A stretch of DNA of 64,000 nt from Neodiprion pinetum (GCF_021155775.2 NC_060236.1:2409001-2473000), one strand, 5' to 3'; positions 10,501 to 23,625 are shown, counted from the first letter of the stretch. Notes: generated by a model from the sequence alone, not told the origin. Translations and numbers: made by a program.

Positions 10501-13500
10501 ATGGCCAAGTTAATTGAGGTTTGGCGTGGTGATAACTCGGTCATTTTGACGCGTAGACAACTGCCGCTGATCATCGACGAAAATCTCACGGTATGTAAAT
10601 ATGTCGCTTTTGTTATTTCTCATCAATCTTCTCCTCGTTTATCATGTTTTTCCTGATTCGGGGGGGCGGCGTTCCATCCTCAGCTGCCTTGCTCGCCGCT
10701 CGTCATCAAACTTAACCTAAGTCAGAATCAAAGCTACGTGACCCAGCCCGTATTTCTTAGCACAGTGGCGTAACGACCTAGACCTTGGAGAACTCGTCCT
10801 TCGTTTGTTTTTCTCGTAAAATAACGACGGAAAATCGCGTCTGTATTAAAAGATAGATTTTTTAGCTGGCACTGATGAACTCGTCGTTACATTTTCATGT
10901 TTACCTGTAACTTGTTTCTTTCTAACAAAGCGAACAAGAACCATTCTTAGATAGCTCGACAATTGTCATCCAGCGAATCACCGTTCGGAGTAAGGTTTCA
11001 CTCGGTCCCATGCGGTCGAGATAATGTTAAAAGTTCGAGATAGGAAACGCTCATGCTGTATTGTTTGCTGGCTAGAAGTAATCGTGAACGTGCAGTCATG
11101 CTACACAAACAACGTAGCATCGGGTCGAGTAGGATCTCTGGCTTATCTACCTCTTGATTGTCTCGACCTACTTTCACACCTCTGTTACTCAAAATCATTT
11201 GGAAGTCAAAAAACTGAATTCAGGGGGAGATATAACTGCATGACAGAATTATAAATTACTTCTTAACAAGCTTTAGCCGAATCTTGTTTAAGACCATGAA
11301 TTTATTGTTGATGAAAGAAAATGGGTCATCGCATTGATTTTTATAACTGTAATGCAATAATTTCAGACTGAAAAAACAAGTCTTCTACACATGTTCCTGA
11401 TTCATAGTCAATTTTGTTTAGCTTGCAAATAAAACTCGAGTCGCGTTACGTACTGCTGATACAGCTGGATGCATGAATTTCATCAACATTTCTACGCCTG
11501 TCTATACACTTTGATTCAGAGTCATTACAGACATGGAAAACTGGGAAATGTTGAGCAATTGCATTTCCTGGATTATTGCCGTGGTCATAAATGATATTGT
11601 TATTTTGTATTATAAATTCCATGCATGAATCACCCTTCGCAAAAATATCTCAACAACTACAGCAATAAATATCCTTTCTCTGAGTTCATCAAGAGATCGC
11701 TTAAGCCACATGGATTATTTAATCTTTTATCTGGCTTAAAAAAATAAATATTCAAGCATCAACATGGCTATGTAATCTTTATTATTATTTTATATTTCAT
11801 GTTGTTATAACATGCAATTACAGTCTTAATTTTTGCTGCAGTGTTGCAGAAAATGTGAATTTTTCTACTTCTGCTAGTATGGAAAATTTATTATAATTTA
11901 ATATATGAATGATTTATGACAGATTTGTAATAAGTTTTGTGCCATATTTATAAGCAAAGATGGTATTGTATATTAGACTGGGCCAAAAAAATTGACTATT
12001 TTTTTTTTTTTGAAAAATATATTGAGAATATCATTCAGTATGGCAAAAAAAAAAATTTCATGAAATTTTAAGCCCTTAATATTAACTTTAAGAGGTCTAT
12101 CATCGCTATTTTTGATTTTTAGTAATAATTTGATGTTTTACGTCAGAACTGTCGAAATATTGAAGTGAAAAAATTTATGTTCACTTATCCCTTTATAAAA
12201 TTAAATTCCCTACAAAAAAGGTCTGATTATAGATTTTTGTCAGACAAGCCGTTTCCGAGTAATTAAGCTTAATATATTGATATAATTTCTCGATTAATTC
12301 TCGAGAAATTATAGATTTTTGTCAGACAAGCCGTTTCCGAGTAATTAAGCTTAATATATTGATATAATTTCTCGATTAATTCTCGAGAAATTCTCGAGAA
12401 ATTATATCAATTTATTAAGTTTAATTACTCGGAAACGGCTTGTCTGACAAAAATCTATAATCAGACCTTTTTTGTAGGGAATTTAATGTTATAAAGGAAT
12501 GAGTAAACATAAATTTTTTCACTTCAATATTTCGACAGTTCTGACGTAAAACATCAAATTATTACTAAAAATCAAAAATAGCGATGATAGACCTCTTAAA
12601 GTTAATATTAAGGGCTTAAAATTTCATGAAATTTTTCTTTTGCCATACTGAATGATATTCTCAATATATTTTTCAAAAAAAAAAATAGTCAATTTTTTTG
12701 GCCCAGTCTATTGTATATTGTATTGAAAAAAGAGGCACAATTCGTTGTGCTGCCAATTAATTAATACACATTTCTAATTACCCTGTATATCATTTTTCAC
12801 AGATGATAATGGACGTAAATGGTTTAGGCGCAGTTTGCGACGGTCCACTAGTCAGGGGAAAACAGCTAGATGAATTTTCTAGGAAGCTGAACATGCTCAC
12901 CAAAGAGGAAGCTAAGGCTTCCTTTGAAGTTACGTGTAAAGACATGCTCGCTATTCTGGGACAAGCAGTTCCCTGTGTTGGCTGTAGACGGAGGTGAGCC
13001 GAACTCTACAAGTTGCGAGTTAAATATTTTTGAACCATTTATTGATCGTAGAAATAATTTTTTGCAGCGTTGAGAGGTTATTCTACGACTTGATGAAGTC
13101 CGGCCACCCTGCGCTTGATCCTCTTGTAATAACACCCGATGGTCTTCTAACTATACGGGATGAGGTGTTGGATTCACCTCAACTATTATGTACCATGTTA
13201 CAAGGGCATAGGTATGGGTTCAGAGAAAATTGAGAAGAGTCCAAGTATTTTTTAATTTTATAAAGCGTTGAAAAAATTCTTCACACTCTTTGACACGTCT
13301 TATTGTATCGTTCGTTCGTTTAATTAAACTTCATTCTTTTCTTAGCGCACGATTAAACAGCCTAGTGGATCGCCAACCTCGTAGTAAAAAATCACGCAGA
13401 TGCGCCCTACACTCTTTAGAGGTGCAACGAATGCGGCCGCCACCCAGCGCTTGGAGGGACGTTTGGGAATGTATGAGAAATGCTTGCCGACAAGAAGTTG

Positions 13501-15726
13501 CTCTCGTTGAAAATGACTCGCTAGATGTGACGCTTGATACGTATTTGCGAAAGCACAGGTATGTGCGACGATCTCGTAATGTTTCTTGGAACTTGTTCTA
13601 CCGCTAAACTAAAGCTATTTAATTATTATAGATTCTGTAGCGAATGTCGTACGAAAGTGCTCCTCGCCTCCTCCCTCCTCACTACTGAAGCTGATCCCGC
13701 CAAAGAGAAAGGTTATATACCTGCTTTATATGCTGGAATCAGACGATGCATTCCTGAACGACATGTTCACTTGCAAACTAATACCGATTATATTAGCAAT
13801 TTAATTGGAAGAGCACAGCCTGAGCTGATGGGCAGGTAAGAATACACACTGATTTTCCTTTTAGCTTGTTTCTCACCTGACTCGCGGTATAGCTTTCAAA
13901 TTTGAAAGTCTATTCTATCTTTTTAATTACTGTATGCTGTACATATTCATTCCCTCACACTCTGACTGATAATAATGAATATTTTAGAGAGCGTCATGCT
14001 AAAACGTTAGAGATTGCCCAAGAAGAAGTTCTTACTTGTCTCGGTATTTGCGTTGCTGAACGATTGCATCGTGTCCATCGACGCCTGAGGGAGGAAGAAA
14101 CTGTTTGCAAGGTGCTTGCTGCAGTAGCGGTTGATGCGTTATCCAGAAATTTTCAGGTAAATTTGAAGAGCGTTAGAGTAACTATTTTCACTCTGTTATG
14201 AAATAACAACATACAGCATTATTTATTCACCAACAGATGGCGGTAGAGGTCAAACAAGGAATCACTCAGTTAGAACTACTTTACGAGGAACTAACAAGAG
14301 AGGAACTTGCTAAACAACAACGGCGTGAAAAGCTTCGATTGAAGCGTAAGAAGAAGAAAGAACGTCGTTATGAAACGGAGGAGAAAGAAAATACTTGCGA
14401 AGTAAGATGCATGCTATAAAAGTGGCGGAAATTGATTACTTCTAAACTATTCGTTGATTAATAAATTAACCCTCTAACCTGAACTTTATTTGCCACCAGT
14501 GCCCAAAGGATAAGTACGGGCCTGGAAGAGAACTCTCATGTCCGTGCGTAGACTCGAAGCCAACGACCCAAAACATTGACCGACATAAGGTAAAGGATTT
14601 TGGATACTATCGCACGACTTTCTTTTGGTGTAAAGAAACGGCTCATCGCTGTTGGATATTGTCACTCAAGGTCTCTTTGTTTATCAGTTGCAGGTTTTGG
14701 ATCCAAAAAATAAGGGGCTACCAACGTGCAAGTGTCCAGATTGCCTTAAGAAGTCTCAAGGCGTGAGCAAAGCGAAACCTCAAACAACAACATTCCCTAA
14801 TAAAAAGTCTTCCAGCGTACAAAAGAGTCCCGATAAAAAAGGGCCTATGGATCTGAAGTCAATAAGTAATTCAAGTCCTGAAATTGTAGGGCACTTATAC
14901 GAAGGGTGCAAGCCTTGTCCACACTGCCGGGTGAGTTGATGATGTGAATATTATTCCATTGTGTGTTATAAAAATTTTTCTACCAACTTTAGTCATTCAC
15001 ATTTACATTAGTTAATTTATTTTATTGTTTTTTTTCTTTGTGATTCTCAGGAGATTATGAAACAGGACGAGGATGGGTACTGGTACTATCCCAGGGAGTT
15101 TTTGGAAGGTAGTTCAAAGGAGGTTATGGATGAACTGATGAATCAGCATTCAAACAATTTGGCTATGTGGTTGGACATGAAGAAGCAGTATACAGATGCT
15201 GTTGCCGCTTTTAGCAACGGTCGCTCTTCCAGCGAACAATCATCCCAAGACTGCGGATATTCCTCTGAACACAATGTGAGCAGTTCATCGCTACCAAGCA
15301 CACCAGAAGGCTCAGAGGTTGCCTGCAGCGATAGCTGCTGTAATCGCGAAGGGGATTGTCACGATACAAGACCTTCCGAAAAGCTTGCGCATTCCAGTTC
15401 CAGTATCTCCCTGTTAAGTGAGCGAGGTGGTGGGCTAACGCTAATGCAGATGCTCGAGGTACTTACAAAAATTATTCTTCCCATTTCTGTTTCAAGCTCG
15501 TATTATTCAACCATCGGCAATAAATAATAAATAACTTCTGTATTTTTAGGATTCATACTCTTCGGAGGACGAGAGCAAAGAGAGTTATATTCCAGCGGAA
15601 GAAGTTCAAGAGTTCAAATCGCGCATGTGCCAAGTACTTGAGAAACGTCAAGAATTGCGGCAAACCCTTAAGAAACGATTTGCGATACTCTGTAGCCATC
15701 ACCGACCCTTTAATATTCCACATTAA
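10501..15726 (+). CDS. FAM193A: FAM193-family protein, complete, 11 exons
   Basis: FAM193A/B are conserved Cys/His-containing nuclear proteins of poorly known function; FAM193A has been linked to p53 regulation. Exons: 10501-10590, 12803-12993, 13068-13211, 13346-13558, 13632-13835, 13988-14156, 14237-14401, 14500-14589, 14694-14930, 15051-15458, 15550-15726 (695 aa). Hallmarks are CVGCRRSVERLFYDLMKSG, RSKKSRRCALHSLEVQR, AWRDVWECM, KEKGYIPALYAGIRRC, ERHAKTLEIAQEEVLTCLG, a Lys/Arg coiled stretch, CxC-type cysteine motifs and a Ser-rich DCGYSSEHN region. The C-terminal IRIZIO-type helix is EEVQEFKSRMCQVLEKR...LKKRF. The protein is shorter than human FAM193A (about 1265 aa). Intron 1 (2.2 kb) contains a foldback element. 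Confidence 0.95.
11976..12708. mobile_element. Foldback MITE in FAM193 intron 1
   Basis: Two long arms are near-perfect inverted copies of each other. The left arm starts GACTGGGCCAAAAAAATTGA, and the right end is its complement, finishing GGCCCAGTC. Both ends are flanked by TA (11974-11975 and 12709-12710), the target duplication expected of Tc1/mariner-type insertion. The left arm carries an extra 82-bp internal duplication (12226-12307 and 12308-12389) that is present once in the right arm. Only a few short palindromes (CTCGAGAAATT) lie between the arms, so the RNA would form one long hairpin. There is no transposase ORF. Confidence 0.92.
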
Positions 15727-16798
15727 GGATTCCTATTGGGTACAGTTACTTACTAGGAAGTATTTTCAATTTCTTGGGGTTCCTTCTTTTCCGTTTTTAT
15801 TCTATTTTACATTTCTACCTTGATTTACTGCCAGTGTAGATACACTCAAATGCTACTTCTCTGTTTGGTATATTTTTTACCAGAAGCATACACAGTTATG
15901 AAGAAAAGGCCCTTGAATTAATATCGCACGAATGATCATGATAATAATAATGTCGAAAATTGTAATAATAACAATGAATTATGAATAATAAGTATCGTTG
16001 GCAAATATTATGTCACTCAGCTCATGGAATAATATATATTTATCAAACTTTGGTGAAAAACAAAAAATCTGATATACAAAATATACATAATAAATCTGTA
16101 ACCAAGATATTGAAACAAAAAAAAATGTCAATTTTCTCAATTTATGTGTGATTCGTAAGAATTTTTTATTCGTAACTAGTAAATACAGTAATAATCAGGA
16201 CACGAGCTTATCGCAACATTCACCTGGTATATCAACAGAATAGCTTTCATACTGAATTTCTTTCTAAAAAACTGAAAATATGAAGCTTACACGAAGTTTT
16301 TTCACATACTATTAACAGCAGATAAGTACTTATTTACGTTTAGTGAGCACAACACAGTGAAAGCCAAGCGTAATCTGATCTGAGACCATATGCAGATGCA
16401 TAATTAGATGCATGCTGCATTCCTTGCATATGTTGTGACGACTGTAACCTGTAACGAACGTTGTGTGTCATTGACACCTTTAATCTCTAGAGTCAGTGGC
16501 AATCAACTATTGACATATAGTATGGACTACGCTTAGGCCAGTAGAATTCGGCCAGCTGGTAGAAAGAGATAGCCACTGATGGTGGTCTACCTCCGGCTCT
16601 TTCTATTCAAGAGTGTAGCAATATGATAGAGAGAGAAAGCAATTGATGCAATTAACATATAAATAAGCTACCTGTAAATTATACATTAGTTCCCAGCGAA
16701 AGCTTTGATCTATAAGAGGGTGACAGAGACAGTTTTTTTGATAGTCTCGAGAGTATATATGTAGTGTAATACAGGGCAATTCACTTTTCAGCGAAGCA
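15727..16798. other. FAM193 3' UTR and esterase upstream region
   Basis: This is about 1.07 kb of AT-rich sequence with several AATAAA-type and ATTTA-rich stretches near 15.9-16.1 kb, consistent with the FAM193 3' UTR. A GAGTATATATG stretch near 16750, about 45 bases before the esterase ATG, is a possible TATA box. No other gene was seen. Confidence 0.5.
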
Positions 16799-19036
16799 AT
16801 GAAGTCTGTGATTATTGTCAAATTTATATTGGTGTTTGGGTTTTCCTTTGCCAAACAAGTTGGTGAATCATATCCAAGCGTTGTATCGCTCTTGGGACAG
16901 GTAGAAGGCCACTACAAAACTTCGAGCAATGGTCGACGATACGAAGCTTACGAAGGGATACCGTATGCTCAACCACCGATTGGAAATTTAAGATTTGGGG
17001 TAATGTTCAAGGGATGCTTTCAGACATTACCAGTTTCACTAATTTCAGGGAATCTTCGCAGGTGCCCCAACCTATTTCACCATGGACAGACGTTTTAATT
17101 GCAAGACAGTCAAGTCCATGCTGCATGCAGTACAGTTACCTTCCACCCTATCCATCTGGTAAGGTAATTGGTTCAGAGGACTGTCTTTACCTTAACGTAT
17201 TTACCCCCATAAGGGGTGATAGTCTCCTACCAGTTATTTTCTGGATTCATGGAGGTGCCTTTCATTCTGGGAGTGGAGCGCAGTACACGCCGAAATATTT
17301 GCTCAATGAAAACGTAATACTGGTCACAATTAATTATAGACTCGGTCCGCTGGGTAAGTGGGTGTATTTTTGGTACGACTGTAATGATAGATCACGTATT
17401 TGCATCAATTTTCAGCAGATTGTGTGTGAAAGTGTGCATTTATTATAAATATAAATATCAGCATGCAAATTATTATTAATATCAATATGCATGAATGTTG
17501 AGGTTTTCTAAGTACCGAGGATGAGATTGTGCCTGGAAACATGGGTCTCAAGGATCAAGCAGTGGCGTTGCGTTGGGTGGCGAACAACATTAGGTCATTT
17601 GGCGGCGATCCAGCAAAAGTAACACTTTTTGGACAGAGCTCTGGAGGAGCGTCTGTTCATTATCATTATCTGACGAATCTCAGCTCTGGTTTGTTTCACG
17701 GTAAGTACTCATATTTACTCTATATATCTTGATCTTTGCGTTGTAAAACTGCATCCATAGGGGGAATGTCGTTCAGTGGAACTGCTTTACACTCTTGGAG
17801 CCTTGCTGAAGACTCTCTTGAGAAGACTAGGAAATTAGCTACCGTCGTTGGTTGTACAACTTCCAACGTAAAGCTGATGATCGACTGCATGAAAGCACGA
17901 CCTGCAGATCGGATAGTACAGGCTCTTGAAAAGTTTATAGTAAGTACCATTGGAATTGATTTAGCAAAACGAAAACCTAAAGACATTTCATTAGTTTTGG
18001 AGGGCCAGTCCCCATGTTCCGTTTGGACCAGTTGTCGAGAAAGAAGGTAGCGAATTAACGTTTATCAATCGACCACCCATTGAAATAATAAGTTCTCGTA
18101 AAGCACAAGACGTGCCATGGATTGTAGGCATAGTTAGCGAGGAGGGTCTTTATCCCGCTGCTGGTAAGATATTTATTGGCACCGATTTTGAGCTGTATTT
18201 GAATTGTTACAATACTCTGATCATGTTCGATCAGATTATGTGACCAATGACACGATCCTCCAAGAGATGAACGATCGCTGGGATACGATAGCGCCACATC
18301 TGCTGGATTATTATTACACAATTCCAAACGTTGATCATGCAAATATTTCGAGCTTGATAAAAGAGCATTATCTTGGAAGTGAACAATTCAGCAGATCGAC
18401 GTTCAATCAAACGGTACAAATGATCGGGGACCGGTTGTTTGTCTACAATTGCGATAACGCTGCAAGATTACAGGCACGATTTAACAAGAGCCCTGTCCGA
18501 TTTCATCAATTTACATACAGAGGCAATCACAGTCTGAGCAACTTACTGTGTGCCTGTGACGAAAACTTTGGTAAGTTTTATCGAGACACTTTGAAAGCAA
18601 CGCTCTCGACCGAGTTGAATTACATTTGTATTCCTGCTTGTATTCTGCAGGAGTCAGTCACTCCGATGAGCACTTGTATGTTCTTAGTACAAATTTCAAT
18701 ATAACTTTACCGCAAGACTTAAAAATGCAAAAGAAGCTGCTTAAATTTTGGACATCATTTGCGATAGATGGGTAAGTTTTATCAAGCGATCCCATTTCCA
18801 ACAATCTATCTTAAGAGTATGATCTTTGCATGGAACTAACAAACAATAAATCATTTTTCAGTTCACCTAACGTCGGGGTGGAGTGGCCCACGTTGAATGA
18901 GTGTGCAGGTGAAATGTGTTATCTGCAGATTGCTGGACCGAATAAAATTGACGTTCAAAGCAAACCTGAGTTCGGACAGAAAAACTTCTGGCATTCTATC
19001 GGTTTCAACGAAAATAATTATACTTTAGCAGCTTGA
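16799..19036 (+). CDS. Secreted carboxylesterase (COE family), complete, 8 exons
   Basis: This is an alpha/beta-hydrolase of the carboxylesterase type-B family, in the venom carboxylesterase/juvenile-hormone-esterase-like insect group. It hydrolyses carboxylic esters; the substrate is unknown. Exons: 16799-16999, 17062-17353, 17503-17700, 17761-17939, 17995-18163, 18235-18570, 18651-18771, 18862-19036 (556 aa). An N-terminal signal peptide (VIIVKFILVFGFSFA) is followed by YEGIPYAQPPIGNLRF, SEDCLYLNVF, the oxyanion-hole HGGAF and the nucleophile elbow FGQSSGGA (Ser near residue 210). The acid is in VSEEGLYP and the catalytic His in GVSHSDEHLYV, so the triad is intact. At the exon 1/2 join the acceptor tcgcag at 17056-17061 gives RFGVPQPISPW, the spacing usual for this family. 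Confidence 0.95.
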
Positions 19037-19339
19037 AATATGATAACAATAAATTGATCCGTTTTCAGATTTAGATTTTGTGATCCTATAAACTAGGATT
19101 GGTTCAAAACTTCAATCACAAAATAGGGTATAATATAAGCAAAAACCCAATGGTTAAATAATATAATTTTTATTAAACGTGAACAATACACGTACAATCA
19201 TTGCAAAAAGTTAAACTGATGCATAAATATCGAAGCTCTAACAAAGCTACTGTACATACCTACCCAGAATATTACTTATTTTGTAAATTTTTACAGAATA
19301 TACAAGCAGCATAAGCTTTACTGGATTTCTAGAAACCGT

Positions 19340-20873
19340 TTAATGAATATATTGAGCTATACACAAAGAGGCATTTGTTCCGCCAAACCCAAATGCATTC
19401 TTCAGCGCGATTCTTCTCGATGTTCCCTCCCATTTTCTAGCAAAATTTCTAACAAAATTGATCTTTGATTCGCAGTTTGGATGGTTCAAATTAATTGTCG
19501 GTGGAACAAGTCCTTCTTTGATAGCCATTACTGTAAATACAGCTTCCAAATTCCCTGCAGCTCCCAGCAAGTGACCATGGGCTCCCTTCGTGCTAGATAT
19601 CATCAGATTTTCACTGTGCTCACAAAACAGGGATTGTATCGCTTTGACTTCAATCGCATCGCCAAGTGGGGTCGAAGTTGCATGAGCGTTCACATAAGAG
19701 ACTTGGCCAAGTTCAATGCAGGCATCGTTCATTGCTCTCCTCATAGCTAAAAATGCCCCAGAACCGTCTTCCCTGGGAGCAGTGAGGTGCGCGCCATCAC
19801 CCGACAATCCGTACCCCAATACCTCTGCGTAAATTCTAGCATTTCTTTCAAGCGCATGTTCCAATTCTTCTAGAACCAATATGGCAGACCCTTCACCCAT
19901 TACAAAACCGTCTCTGTCGTTGTCAAAGGGTCTCGATGCCTCTTGGGGTGACTCATTACGCGACGTACTCAAGGCCCTTAATCGACAAAATGCTGCAATG
20001 GCTAATGGACTGATACAGGCTTCTGCTCCCCCACAGACCATCAGATTCGCATCACCCCCACGTACAAAACGAAAAGCATCACCTAGAGAGTAAAGAGCAA
20101 TAAATTGGAGCTGAAACGCCTCAGGTCTGTAGTCCGTGGTGGTATTTAAGAATTCCCACGATTCGACAAGTGTTCCTTGAGTGGCAATAATTATTTACCA
20201 ACCAATGGCATGTGCCCCAGTCGCACAGGCAGTTGAAACAGCGTGATTAGGGCCTCTGAATCCGTATTTGATGCTAATTTGACCAGCAGCCATATTAGGT
20301 AAAATCCTTGGAACAAAATACGGGCTAACTTTACTGTAACCTTTTTTCAGGGCGTCATTAGTGTCACATACATCAACGAGATCGATCATCCCGACCCCGA
20401 CAGCCACGCCAGTTTCTTCTTTATCTTTCTCTTCAACCGGCTTCCAGCTCGCATCGTTCAGTGCTTCTTCCGATGCAACCAGAGCGTATACTGTCGCCAT
20501 GGACATGGACCGCAACTGACCCTTTGAGAAATGCGAATCTATGTTCAGTTCAGTTGGTCCATTTCCTCTAGGAACCAGACCCCCTGATTGAAAGGTAAAA
20601 AATTTGTTCAGATCATTTGAAACAAAACTCTTAAGACTTGATTGCTTGAAGATTGAACAAACGAAAGTAGTGTTCGTAAAGTTCAAATGTACCAATTCTG
20701 CAGGGCAATTTTTCGTACTCTTCTCTGACGAGTTTTTTTATACCAGATTTTCCATCGATCAGAGATTTCCATGAGTTTTTGAGGCCGACACCTAGGGGGG
20801 AAACGACCCCCATTCCTGTGACGACCACACGGCGATTACGAATTTTCGAAGCCGTTGAAAGCCAGCGTGTCAT
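19340..20873 (-). CDS. OXSM: Mitochondrial 3-oxoacyl-ACP synthase (OXSM), complete, 3 exons
   Basis: This is the beta-ketoacyl-ACP synthase of mitochondrial type II fatty acid synthesis. It condenses malonyl-ACP with acyl-ACP, feeding lipoate and longer acyl-ACPs. Exons 20693-20873, 20203-20583 and 19340-20082 give 434 aa. The N-terminus (MTRWLSTASKIRNRR) looks like a mitochondrial presequence. Core motifs are VVVTGMGVVSPLGVG, NMAAGQISIKYGFRGPNHAV, the active-site Cys in STACATGAHAIG (about residue 180), and the two histidines in NAHATSTPLGDA and KGAHGHLLGAAG. The end is FGFGGTNASLCIA. All catalytic residues are present. The exon 2 donor is an unusual gttggt but is the only in-frame choice. 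The gene is convergent with the esterase. Confidence 0.97.
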
Positions 20874-23388
20874 CTCAGGAAATGAGCCCTAACTCTATTT
20901 CATTTCGTGTATTTGGAGTAGAAGCTCTCCGAACAAACGAAGCGGATATTAATTAATTATGTGTTGAATTTACAAATTGTAATCGGTAACCGAAATCGTT
21001 TGTTTGTGCGTATTGTTCAGCGTACAACAAAATATGATCGTGTACGTACACAATTGTTGCTCCCTGTGTCGACAACTTCTCTCTCAAAATTGAATAATTT
21101 ACTCGAGTGTAGAATTTGCCGTAATAACTTATGCGAGCAGAAATACGGATTCATGCGGAGTGGAATTACTAAATTAAGAAGATATTAAGAGATCGTAAAA
21201 AAAGAGGTTATGTTTGGTCATTTGTGATGCTTATACATAACCTCAAATCTTGACTCAAGAATTTTGCATATAGTAGCTGGCCACGCCGACAGATGGAGTT
21301 AAAAAGCCAGTAGCTACTATATCGGCTTATCGATAACAAATATTTTAACAAAGTAATTTTTTCTGCTACCGGGCAAGAAATTCGGTTCATCATTGTTCCC
21401 GGTATCCCCGACAGGTAGCGCATCATAAGTTCGAAATTTGGTATTTTCGAAACAAGTGAACATGCGTAGGGTTCAGTTGAAGTGAAAATTCGGTGCCGCG
21501 GACAGGTAATCAAGAATCGTAAAGAAAAATCGTTTGATATTACAATCCAGTGGCATTCATACGCCGAAATTTTCTCCCATATATTCTTGGCATCCTTACA
21601 GAAAGTATTACGTTCGGAATGTTGACGTGTAAGGAGAATAACAGTCAGAGGTTTGTTGATTGAGCTCAATTTCGAAAGGCGAGCAGCATGCGACCAGGTT
21701 TGAGATTTAGTGTCAATTTAGCGTCTGAACTGTGCGGATTACTATTATTCGACAGCAAGGAATATGCTGAGCGTCATTTTCCAATATCGTGAGTACAATA
21801 CATCGCCATCAAACGATCTTTTGGTACTACGTTGACGAAGTTGATCCGAATTACGGTTGTGAAGTGAAAAGAAGCGGCTGAAGTTAGTAACGTTAACGTA
21901 ACAAAAAATTACAATTTTTTTTAAGTTCACGGGGACTTTGAAGTAGTCAAGTTTTTTATGAATACGTTTTGCTTCATTATGATTACGATTTACTGAATTT
22001 TTGACATGACTGTAATTGTAAAATAACGGTTCCTCTGAAACGTGATCGTGACGATAACGTTACTAACTTCAGCATCATAGTGATAAGTGCGTGTGTGTGG
22101 CTCGAATAGGAAAGAGACTGATGGAGAAGAAATAACGAAGAGACTGCGGAGGTTAGAGAAAAAACTCGAACGCACAAAAACAACACAACCGAATAACAGG
22201 TATGTAAAAAATGAATTGTTATGTTTCTGTGTATACATATAGGATGCATTATGTGAGATGATGCGCAAAAAAATTGAATATGCAATTGTAAAAGTACTAA
22301 TCCGACACCGCCCATATTATTTCCGCGTAATCAACGTATCATTCGCTAGCATTTCGCGAAAGGTTTATACTACAACTAGCGAATTGGCAGAGTTATGAAT
22401 TTTTGAAAGATGGCTCTTTTATTTACGATGCAAACCTCTCAGATTGGATCTGCGTATCAGGTTTAAGAAATTGATGGATTATTCTAAAAATTTTTCTCGA
22501 AATTTTATCTGGTCACGTGGATGTAAAATATTCAGGCCAACTTTAGTAAATATTTTCCTTTAAATCTTTTAAAATAGAAGATTTCTCATTAACGTCAAAT
22601 GATTCTTCATGCAACACGTGTTTTGGGATGGGAACTCCTATTCAATGACTGTAACAATTTCATAAATGTAATGTAAAGTGGCTTTGCAGAGTAACGCCTA
22701 TTTGAAGATGTTTGTGATATTGAACAGAACACGAGTCGTATTTGCTTGCTACACCTGAAAAATTCAGATGAAATCCGTCTAGGTATTAATTACACAATCG
22801 TTGAAAGATTTATTTGTGCAATTGATAAATGAAGCACAAACTATTGTGCGCAATTTGCATCGATACCTGACAACTGTATACAAACTGGGACCAATTATTA
22901 ATACCGTGAATCAATCTAAAAAAAACAAAAATAACTTCATCGTCGAATGATAAATTCAAAACAAATCTATCGAAAATCTGATGCAGTTCCGCTCCTCGTT
23001 ACAATGTATTCGAAATTTGCAACACTTTTGCTGCAGCCTGATAAGCATTAGAAATTTAGGGTGAACCCTGCTTGGAAATGAAAAATAATCGGAATCTGTA
23101 TTGGACACGAGATTTGTTTGACTTACATTCCCGATTAGGCACCAGCGATACAGCTAATTTCTTTTATTGAGGATATCGCAAGCTGACTTATTTCGTAAAC
23201 CTCTGAGGTTTTTGTTCGTATCCCCTCCGTATATTCTATCCTATTTTATCCTGCCGCAATTGTCGGAAGAGCCGATGTTATATATCTCGGTTGTGGTACA
23301 TGGATTGTACAGATATATTCCGAACCGCTCTTGGGTTTGCAACGACGTCCAAGTGTCATAAAAAAGTGTGCATCCCCTGTATAAAAAT
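20874..23388. other. Intergenic region, no supported gene
   Basis: This is 2.5 kb between OXSM and the first small-protein ORF. A 153-codon minus-strand frame at 21208-21669 has no recognisable domain or codon character. An 11-bp inverted repeat lies at 21268-21278/21312-21322 (ATATAGTAGCT arms). The first part must contain the OXSM promoter. Confidence 0.5.
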
Positions 23389-23625
23389 ATGCCTCCAATA
23401 AGTGTAATCGTACCATTCGTCATGGCTGGCGTCGCTGGCATATTTGGATATATTATATATATTACGCGTTCTGCGGGTCACGACGAGGTTCATGAAGAGC
23501 CTATCGCTTCTGAGTCGTTGGTGAGTAAAATTTATACTCTGCCCGCTCTCAAATGTAACGAATGTTGTAAACCTGGAACGGTACGCGACCACAACGGAGA
23601 ATGCAGGAGTGAGGACGAAGAATAA
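23389..23625 (+). CDS. Small membrane-anchored or secreted Cys-containing protein (78 aa)
   Basis: The ORF is MPPISVIVPFVMAGVAGIFG, then YIIYI, then an acidic stretch, ending in a cysteine cluster: CNECCKPGTV, then RDHNGECRSEDEE. The first ~27 residues form one hydrophobic segment (signal peptide or anchor). The tail has the pattern C-x-P-G-x(n)-NG-x-C-R, resembling the DGTCR tails of the two small proteins at 31.2 and 34.2 kb, but the rest does not align. The ATG at 23389 is the first true methionine. A strong donor-like GTGAGT at 23521 could end an exon, but using it would remove the cysteine tail. I do not recognise a function. Extracellular location is inferred only from the N-terminus. 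Confidence 0.55.
   Translation: MPPISVIVPFVMAGVAGIFGYIIYITRSAGHDEVHEEPIASESLVSKIYTLPALKCNECCKPGTVRDHNGECRSEDEE

Noticed and set aside
16991..17061. Alternative esterase exon 2 acceptor at 17049 (tttcag)
   Set aside because: Does not give a consistent frame with the exon 1 donor; the tcgcag acceptor yields the family-typical RFxxPQPxxPW spacing.
21208..21669. 153-codon minus-strand ORF in the OXSM upstream region
   Set aside because: No domain, signal peptide, splice context or composition typical of protein; starts and ends in AT-rich spacer.
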